The position numbers and the translations under genes were made by a program. A DNA stretch of 17,248 nucleotides from an uncultured bacterium. Lineage in GTDB: Bacteria; Armatimonadota; Zipacnadia; Zipacnadales; Zipacnadaceae. How positions within the stretch are numbered: the stretch's first letter is position 1; the number at the start of each line of letters is the position of its first letter. The DNA is taken from the NCBI GenBank assembly GCA_937928475.1, contig CALFVE010000118.1:1-17248 (forward strand), written 5' to 3'. Positions 13,415-17,248 of this stretch are shown piece after piece. Below the pieces are notes generated by a model that searched no databases, was not told where the DNA came from, and was given only the letters and a program-made list of their open reading frames with translations.

Positions 13415-14302
13415 GTGCTGGAGAAGTCAACCTGGCAGAACAAGGTCGGCCTCGCGGAGATGCTGCGAGGCGGCGTCATCATGGACGTGACCACCCCCGA
13501 GCAGGCCAAGATCGCCGAGGACGCCGGGGCGGTGGCAGTTATGGCTCTGGAGCGGGTGCCCGCCGACATCCGCGCCGAAGGCGGCGTGGCCCGCATGGCA
13601 GACCTGCGGGTCATCGAGGCGATCATGGAGGCGGTCACCATTCCGGTGATGGCCAAATGCCGCATCGGGCACTTTGCCGAGGCGCAGGTGCTGGAAGCCA
13701 TCGGGGTAGACTTCATTGACGAGAGCGAAGTCTTGACCCCCGCCGACGAGAAGTACCACGTGTGGAAGCACGACTTCAAGGTGCCCTTCGTCTGCGGCTG
13801 CACCTGCCTGGCCGAGGCGCTGCGGCGCATCGGAGAGGGCGCGGCCATGATCCGCACCAAGGGCGAGGCAGGCAGCGGCAACATTGTCGAGGCCACGCGA
13901 CATATGCGCACCGTCATCTCGGAGATAAAGCGGCTCACCCAACTGCGCCAAGACGAACTGATGACCGCCGCCAAGGAGATGGGCGCGCCCTTCGACCTGG
14001 TGCAGTACGTGCATGACCACGGCAAACTGCCCGTCCCCAACTTCTCGGCGGGCGGGATTGCCACGCCGGCGGACGCCGCGCTGATGATGCAACTGGGCGC
14101 GGAGGCCATCTTCGTGGGCTCGGGCATCTTCAAGTCCGAGGACCCGGCGGAGCGGGCGGCAGCGATTGTGCACGCCACTACCTACTACGAGGACCCGGCG
14201 GAGGTGGCCAAGGCTTGCAAAGGCCTCAAGGGCGCGGCCATGCCTGGCCTGGACGTGAGCAAACTGGCCGAGCACGAGCGGATGGCATTGCGGGGATGGT
14301 GA
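13415..14302 (+). CDS. pdxS: Pyridoxal 5'-phosphate synthase lyase subunit
   Basis: 295 aa, full family length. PdxS builds PLP from ribose 5-phosphate, glyceraldehyde 3-phosphate and ammonia supplied by the glutaminase PdxT, as a cytoplasmic dodecamer. Key residues are in place: Asp24 (VIMDVTTPEQ), Lys81 (VMAKCRIGH), Lys149 (IRTKGEAGSGNIVEATRHMR) and the phosphate-binding FSAGGIATPADAA (210-222) and FVGSGIFKS (233-241). GTG start with GGGAGGAGG at 13396-13404. pdxT, the usual neighbour, is not here: two hicBA pairs occupy the site directly downstream. The last 81 bp of pdxS are duplicated at 14799-14879. Confidence 0.97.
   Translation: MLEKSTWQNKVGLAEMLRGGVIMDVTTPEQAKIAEDAGAVAVMALERVPADIRAEGGVARMADLRVIEAIMEAVTIPVMAKCRIGHFAEAQVLEAIGVDFIDESEVLTPADEKYHVWKHDFKVPFVCGCTCLAEALRRIGEGAAMIRTKGEAGSGNIVEATRHMRTVISEIKRLTQLRQDELMTAAKEMGAPFDLVQYVHDHGKLPVPNFSAGGIATPADAALMMQLGAEAIFVGSGIFKSEDPAERAAAIVHATTYYEDPAEVAKACKGLKGAAMPGLDVSKLAEHERMALRGW
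14222..14302 (+). repeat. Direct repeat copy 1: intact 3' end of pdxS
   Basis: 81 bp encoding the last residues of PdxS (LKGAAMPGLD to the stop). It aligns without gaps to 14799-14879 with about 11 mismatches (roughly 86% identity by eye), a spacing of 577 bp. The first hicBA pair lies between the two copies. Confidence 0.85.
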
Positions 14303-14334
14303 GGCGCGGGCAATCCGGCGGATGAGATGAGGAC

Positions 14335-14547
14335 ATGGCTGAAAAGGAGATCGTCTTCCTAGTGAGGGAGGCGCCGGAAGGTGGATACACCGCGCGGGCG
14401 GTCGGCGAGTCTATCTTCACCGAGGGCGACGACTGGGAGGATCTCCAGCGCATGGTGCGAGATGCCGTCCGGATCTACTTTGAGGAAGGCGACCGGCCCT
14501 CGCTGATCCACCTGCTGCTCGTGCGCGAGGAAACCCTGGTGGCATGA
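14335..14547 (+). CDS. HicB-like antitoxin, pair 1
   Basis: 70 aa, a single HicB-type partial RNase H-like fold without a C-terminal DNA-binding domain: KEIVFLVREAPEGGYTARAV (4-23), SIFTEGDDWEDLQRMVRDAV (26-45), then YFEEGDRPSLIHLLLVREE. It would bind and neutralise the HicA encoded next. Its stop overlaps the HicA start as ATGA, indicating translational coupling. The order is antitoxin then toxin, the reverse of classical hicAB but common for this short HicB type. It starts 32 bp after pdxS, so it may be read from the pdxS promoter. Confidence 0.85.
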   Translation: MAEKEIVFLVREAPEGGYTARAVGESIFTEGDDWEDLQRMVRDAVRIYFEEGDRPSLIHLLLVREETLVA

Positions 14548-14789
14548 AACTGCCTCGCGACCTCTCGGGCGACGAACTGGCGCAGGCGCTCCCAGCGCTC
14601 GGCTATGAACCCGTGCACCAGTCCGGGAGCCATGTCAAACCTGTCTGCCAAGGACCCAAGCGACATCACCTGGCGATCCCCCGCCACAAGGCACTCCGCG
14701 TAGGGACGCTGTCGGACTTGCTGGCGGAGGTAGCCCGCATTCATGGTCGGACGCGGGAGGAGTTGCTTGAGTTGCTCTTCGGCAAGTAA
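14544..14789 (+). CDS. HicA-like toxin (mRNA interferase), pair 1
   Basis: 81 aa, dsRBD-like HicA fold: LSGDELAQALPALGYEPV (7-24), the catalytic SGSHVK with His30, HHLAIPRHKALRVGTL (41-56), then a C-terminal helix (LLAEVARIHGRTREELLELLFGK). HicA toxins cleave mRNA; His30 is the expected catalytic residue. Overlaps its antitoxin by 4 bp. Lys rather than Arg follows GSHV, a conservative change. Confidence 0.87.
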   Translation: MKLPRDLSGDELAQALPALGYEPVHQSGSHVKPVCQGPKRHHLAIPRHKALRVGTLSDLLAEVARIHGRTREELLELLFGK

Positions 14790-14798
14790 GACTCCGAC

Positions 14799-14879
14799 GC
14801 CCTCAAGGGCGCGGCCATGCCCGGTCTGGACGTGAACAAACTGGCGGAGGACGAGCGGATGGCGCTGGGGGGATGGTAG
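14799..14879 (+). pseudogene. Orphan duplicate of the pdxS 3' end (direct repeat copy 2)
   Basis: This stretch translates as LKGAAMPGLDVNKLAEDER, then MALGGW and a stop, matching the PdxS C-terminus with four substitutions in the last 25 residues. The rest of pdxS is absent: upstream is the HicA stop and a 9-bp junction. It is a gene fragment left by a duplication or recombination event that flanked the first hicBA pair with two pdxS ends. Confidence 0.85.
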
Positions 14880-14883
14880 GTTG

Positions 14884-14940
14884 GAGGCGGGAGGTGAGAG
14901 GAGCGAGGTGAGATGAGGGAGGCGGAGCGAGGTGCGGGCG
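14884..14940. repeat. Purine-rich low-complexity intergenic repeat
   Basis: GAGGTGAGA-type units and two copies of GGAGCGAGGTG (14900-14910 and 14924-14934) fill the space after the pdxS fragment. A shorter echo (GATGAGATGAGG) lies before the first hicB. This is simple-sequence filler rather than a gene. Confidence 0.5.
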
Positions 14941-14998
14941 AACCCGAGAGCATACGCTATTCGCCAGCGGTACGCACAAGCTGCACGAGGAGAAGGAC

Positions 14999-15211
14999 AT
15001 GGTTCCGAAAGAGATCATTTTCGTAGTTGAGGAAGCGGACGAGGGCGGGTACGACGCTCATGCCTTGGGCGCAGATATCTTCACTCAAGCGGACGATGTG
15101 GAACAACTGCGTGACATGGTGCGCGAAGCGGTGCGTGTGCACTTCGAGGAGGAGGAGCGGCCGCGGATCATCCACCTGCACTTTGTGCGCGACGAAGTAG
15201 TGGCGGCATGA
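14999..15211 (+). CDS. HicB-like antitoxin, pair 2
   Basis: 70 aa, same length and layout as the first HicB (about 57% identical by eye): KEIIFVVEEADEGGYDAHAL, DIFTQADDVEQLRDMVREAV, HFEEEERPRIIHLHFVRDEV. No DNA-binding domain. GAGGAGAAGG ribosome-binding site before the ATG; ATGA overlap with the following hicA. Divergence from pair 1 should be enough to limit cross-neutralisation, but this cannot be judged from sequence alone. Confidence 0.85.
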   Translation: MVPKEIIFVVEEADEGGYDAHALGADIFTQADDVEQLRDMVREAVRVHFEEEERPRIIHLHFVRDEVVAA

Positions 15212-15450
15212 GAGTTCCGCGGGGCCTATCTGGAGCCCAGTTCATTCGCGCCCTTGCCCGTATCGGCTACGCAACAACGCGCCAAGAAGGAAGCCATGTG
15301 CGGTTGACCTGTGAAGAGTATGGCCTCCACCACATCACAGTGCCGCTCCACGACTCACTGCATGTGCGGACCCTGTCCCGCCTGTTGTCGGCCATAGCGA
15401 GACACCATGGGATAGCTAAGGACGAGCTACTGCGCCGGTTGTTTGGGTGA
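15208..15450 (+). CDS. HicA-like toxin (mRNA interferase), pair 2
   Basis: 80 aa: LSGAQFIRALARIGYATT (7-24), catalytic EGSHVRL with His30, HHITVPLHDSLHVRTLSRLL (41-60), and a C-terminal helix ending ELLRRLFG. It carries the consensus GSHVR motif. Roughly 45% identical by eye to the first HicA. Coupled to its antitoxin by the 4-bp ATGA overlap. Confidence 0.88.
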   Translation: MRVPRGLSGAQFIRALARIGYATTRQEGSHVRLTCEEYGLHHITVPLHDSLHVRTLSRLLSAIARHHGIAKDELLRRLFG

Positions 15451-15502
15451 TCACCTCAGAACGGCCGGCAGATGAAGTACCGCGCCTAGGACGAAACTGC
15501 GC

Positions 15503-16276
15503 GTGCCGCTCATGATCCTCATCGGCCTGCCTGCCTACAATGAGGAAGAGGCCCTGGCCCGGCTCTTGCCGGATATCGCGGCGGCGATGGAGGAGGCGCG
15601 CCTGCCCTATCGCGTGCTGGTGGTGGATGATGGCAGCGCGGATCGCACCGCCGAAATTGTGCGCTCCTGCGCAGAAGGGGTCAACCTCAAACTGGTGCAG
15701 CACCCGCAGAACCTGGGCCTGGGGGCGGCCATCCAGACGCTGATGCGCACCGCGTTGGAAGACCTCGCCGACGGCGATGTGCTGGTGACCATGGACGCCG
15801 ACGGCACCCACCGCCCCGCGCTGATCGCACCGATGATACAAAAGATTCGCGAGGGTGCCGACGTGGTCATCGCCTCCCGCTACCAGCCCGGCGCGCGGGT
15901 GGTCGGGGTGAGCGGCTTCCGCAACTTCATGAGCAGCGGCGCCGCGCTTCTCTTCCGCACCTTGGCCCCGGTGCGCGGTGCGCGGGATTACACCTGCGGC
16001 TACCGGGCGTACTCGGCGGGCATCCTGCGGCGGATGGCGGAGGTATACGGCGCCAACTTGACCACGGAATCCGGCTTTGCCTGCATGGTGGACCTGCTGC
16101 TCAAGTTGGGCTGCCTGGGGGCGGTGGTAGTGGAGGTGCCGATGATCCTGCGCTACGATCTCAAGCCGGGGGCCTCCAAGATGCAGGTAGGCAAGACGGT
16201 GCGGCGGACACTGGGGCTGCTTTGGCGGCACAGGCTGAGGCCAAGTCGCGAGGGGCGGGTCGCGAGTCGCGAGTGA
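15503..16276 (+). CDS. Family 2 glycosyltransferase, DPM1-like polyprenyl-phosphate sugar synthase
   Basis: 257 aa, soluble GT-A fold: LIGLPAYNEEEAL (6-18), VVDDGSADRTAEI (40-52), NLGLGAAIQTLM (70-81), the metal-binding DADGTH (98-103), VIASRYQPGA (122-131) and RDYTCGYRAYS (161-171). No membrane helices, so it matches the soluble DPM1 type that transfers a sugar from a nucleotide donor to polyprenyl phosphate at the inner face of the membrane. GTG start; an ATG 9 nt further in is the alternative. The C-terminal tail (HRLRPSREGRVASRE) is encoded by simple GTCGCGAG repeats and may be an extension by stop loss. The next gene, a GT39-type enzyme, is the natural user of the lipid-linked sugar. Confidence 0.88.
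   Translation: MPLMILIGLPAYNEEEALARLLPDIAAAMEEARLPYRVLVVDDGSADRTAEIVRSCAEGVNLKLVQHPQNLGLGAAIQTLMRTALEDLADGDVLVTMDADGTHRPALIAPMIQKIREGADVVIASRYQPGARVVGVSGFRNFMSSGAALLFRTLAPVRGARDYTCGYRAYSAGILRRMAEVYGANLTTESGFACMVDLLLKLGCLGAVVVEVPMILRYDLKPGASKMQVGKTVRRTLGLLWRHRLRPSREGRVASRE
16245..16273. repeat. Short GTCGCGAG repeats at the end of the glycosyltransferase gene
   Basis: GTCGCGAG at 16245-16252 and 16259-16266, plus TCGCGAG at 16267-16273, lie in the last codons of the family 2 glycosyltransferase gene. Such units look like dispersed intergenic simple repeats that have run into the coding end. Confidence 0.5.
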
Positions 16277-16408
16277 CGACCAGGGAGCCGAGGCGGCGGG
16301 GCCGCTACTCACTTGGCCGCCGCGGCCAGCAGCCCGGGGGGGCACGCTCCCGCAGGGAACAAGAGGTTGCGGTCACCTGCCAGAAAGGGTGGAGCCCCGC
16401 TGTCCGAG

Positions 16409-17248
16409 TTGATCGCCGAGACGACGTCCCCGAAGGCCGCGGGGACCGGCGCCGCGGGGTCGCGGTTCAGGCTAGGGGCGGGAATGGCCCTGCTCGCCGC
16501 CCTGGTCTTACTGCCTTATCTGCTCAGCCGCCGACCGGCCTGGCTGGACGAGGCCATCTTCGCCTACATGGCCCAAGGGCCGAGCCTCGCGGGTCTCCCC
16601 TACTATCAGGCCGGGTATGACAACAAGCCGCCGGGCATCTTCCTCCTCTACCAACTGGCGCAAGCCTTCGACAATGCCGGTCTCTTCCGCGTTCGGCTCC
16701 TCCAGAGCGTGCTGGTCCTCGCTACCTCTCTCCTGCTGCTCTTTTGGCTGCGGCGGGAGGGAGCGCCGCTGGCCGGCTGGTGGGCGGCGGCGACGTACGC
16801 CCTGCTGCTTGCTTTCACGCCCGGCTGCCTGGCGCTGACCGAGCCGCCGATGGCCCTGTTCGCGGCCTTGGCGATGTACCTCGCGCATCGGGCCTGGCGG
16901 GCCGGGGAGCGAGCGAGTGCCTGCCCGCGTGGCGCGGGGCCTTACTGGCTGGCCGCCGGCCTGGCCGTCGGCGTGGCCACCGGCTTCAAGCAGGTGGCGG
17001 TGTTTGAATTGGCCGCGCTGATGACGCTGGCCGTGGCCGTCAGCCCGGCCGGAGGCCGGGCGGCCTCCAGCGCGGCGCTGGGAGTCGGGTTCGGGCTGTC
17101 CTGGGCGGCGATTCTGGCCTGGATGGCGCTGTCCAGACAGTTCCCCGAGTTCTGGGAGGCGGTGTTCAAGTCCTTCCTCGCGGGAGGGGCGGCGGCGCCC
17201 GCGAGCGGGCGGCGGGAGGGGCTTCTGGAGCACTGGCGGTGGATCATG
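16409..17248 (+). CDS. GT39/ArnT-like membrane glycosyltransferase, partial (right edge)
   Basis: 280 residues to the window end, frame open. After a basic cytoplasmic tail, the first membrane helix (GAGMALLAALVLLPYLL) is followed by RRPAWLDEAIFAYMAQG, the outside loop with the Asp-Glu pair that is catalytic in GT-C enzymes. NKPPGIFLLYQLAQAF, typical of the family, comes next. Further helices: VLVLATSLLLLFWL, LAGWWAAATYALLLAF, ALTEPPMALFAALAMYLAH and WLAAGLAVGVATGFKQVAVF. It would move a sugar from polyprenyl phosphate to protein or lipid on the outer side. The start is uncertain: TTG 16409 is shown, but CTG 16400 has a better-placed GGTGGAG, and ATG 16484 would shorten the first helix. Follows the DPM1-like gene by about 130 bp. 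Confidence 0.8.
   Translation, partial: MIAETTSPKAAGTGAAGSRFRLGAGMALLAALVLLPYLLSRRPAWLDEAIFAYMAQGPSLAGLPYYQAGYDNKPPGIFLLYQLAQAFDNAGLFRVRLLQSVLVLATSLLLLFWLRREGAPLAGWWAAATYALLLAFTPGCLALTEPPMALFAALAMYLAHRAWRAGERASACPRGAGPYWLAAGLAVGVATGFKQVAVFELAALMTLAVAVSPAGGRAASSAALGVGFGLSWAAILAWMALSRQFPEFWEAVFKSFLAGGAAAPASGRREGLLEHWRWIM

Noticed and set aside
14884..14940. CRISPR-like repeat
   Set aside because: The repeats are short, irregular and purine-rich, without spacers of constant length.

Overview
The window is GC-rich and densely coding, with many GTG/TTG starts. Two tandem prepilin-like proteins have a type IV pilin leader running into a 'PVFARAR(E/A)KA' motif and a C-terminal H-X9-DG motif. That combination is typical of Armatimonadota and, less specifically, Planctomycetota. 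My best guess is an Armatimonadota-like bacterium, inferred from protein style only; there is no rRNA or other marker here.

Layout. (1) 1-1274: a partial minus-strand gene runs off the left edge, divergent from a MEDS-PAS sensor protein. (2) 1356-3355, minus strand: thiD, a hydroxypyruvate isomerase-like TIM barrel overlapping it by 4 bp, and a small two-helix membrane protein. (3) 3545-5244: two paralogous prepilin-like H-X9-DG proteins. (4) 5616-6986: folC, followed by short tandem repeats ending in a perfect palindrome. (5) 7156-10780: a 251-aa protein starting MGTS, a 446-aa QueC-like PP-loop protein with a Zn-type Cys4 cluster and a long N-terminal extension, a YdjM/DUF457-like membrane protein, and a Tat-exported YkuE-like metallophosphoesterase. 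The first two resemble QatB and QatC of the Qat antiphage system, but no QatA ATPase or QatD TatD nuclease is present. (6) About 10965-11432: an apparently decayed, frameshifted coding stretch. (7) 11427-12410, minus strand: an MDR-family dehydrogenase. (8) 12541-13281: a PadR-family regulator and a DUF5320-like mini-protein, each preceded by the same 8-7-8 inverted repeat, which suggests a self-contained PadR regulon. (9) 13335-15450: pdxS with its promoter, then two hicB-hicA pairs. The first pair is flanked by a duplicated copy of the last 81 bp of pdxS. (10) 15503-17248: a DPM1-like family 2 glycosyltransferase and a GT39-type membrane glycosyltransferase cut by the right edge.

How the genes work together. 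Vitamin/cofactor genes (thiD, folC, pdxS) form the housekeeping backbone. Between them lie accessory modules: a minimal Qat-like pair, two HicBA toxin-antitoxin pairs, and a PadR/DUF5320 redox- or metal-type switch. The most interesting candidate system is the Qat-like pair at 7156-9258, possibly extended by the membrane protein at 9277. The duplicated pdxS tail around hicBA and the paired PadR operators come next. No tRNA, rRNA, CRISPR array or transposase was seen.
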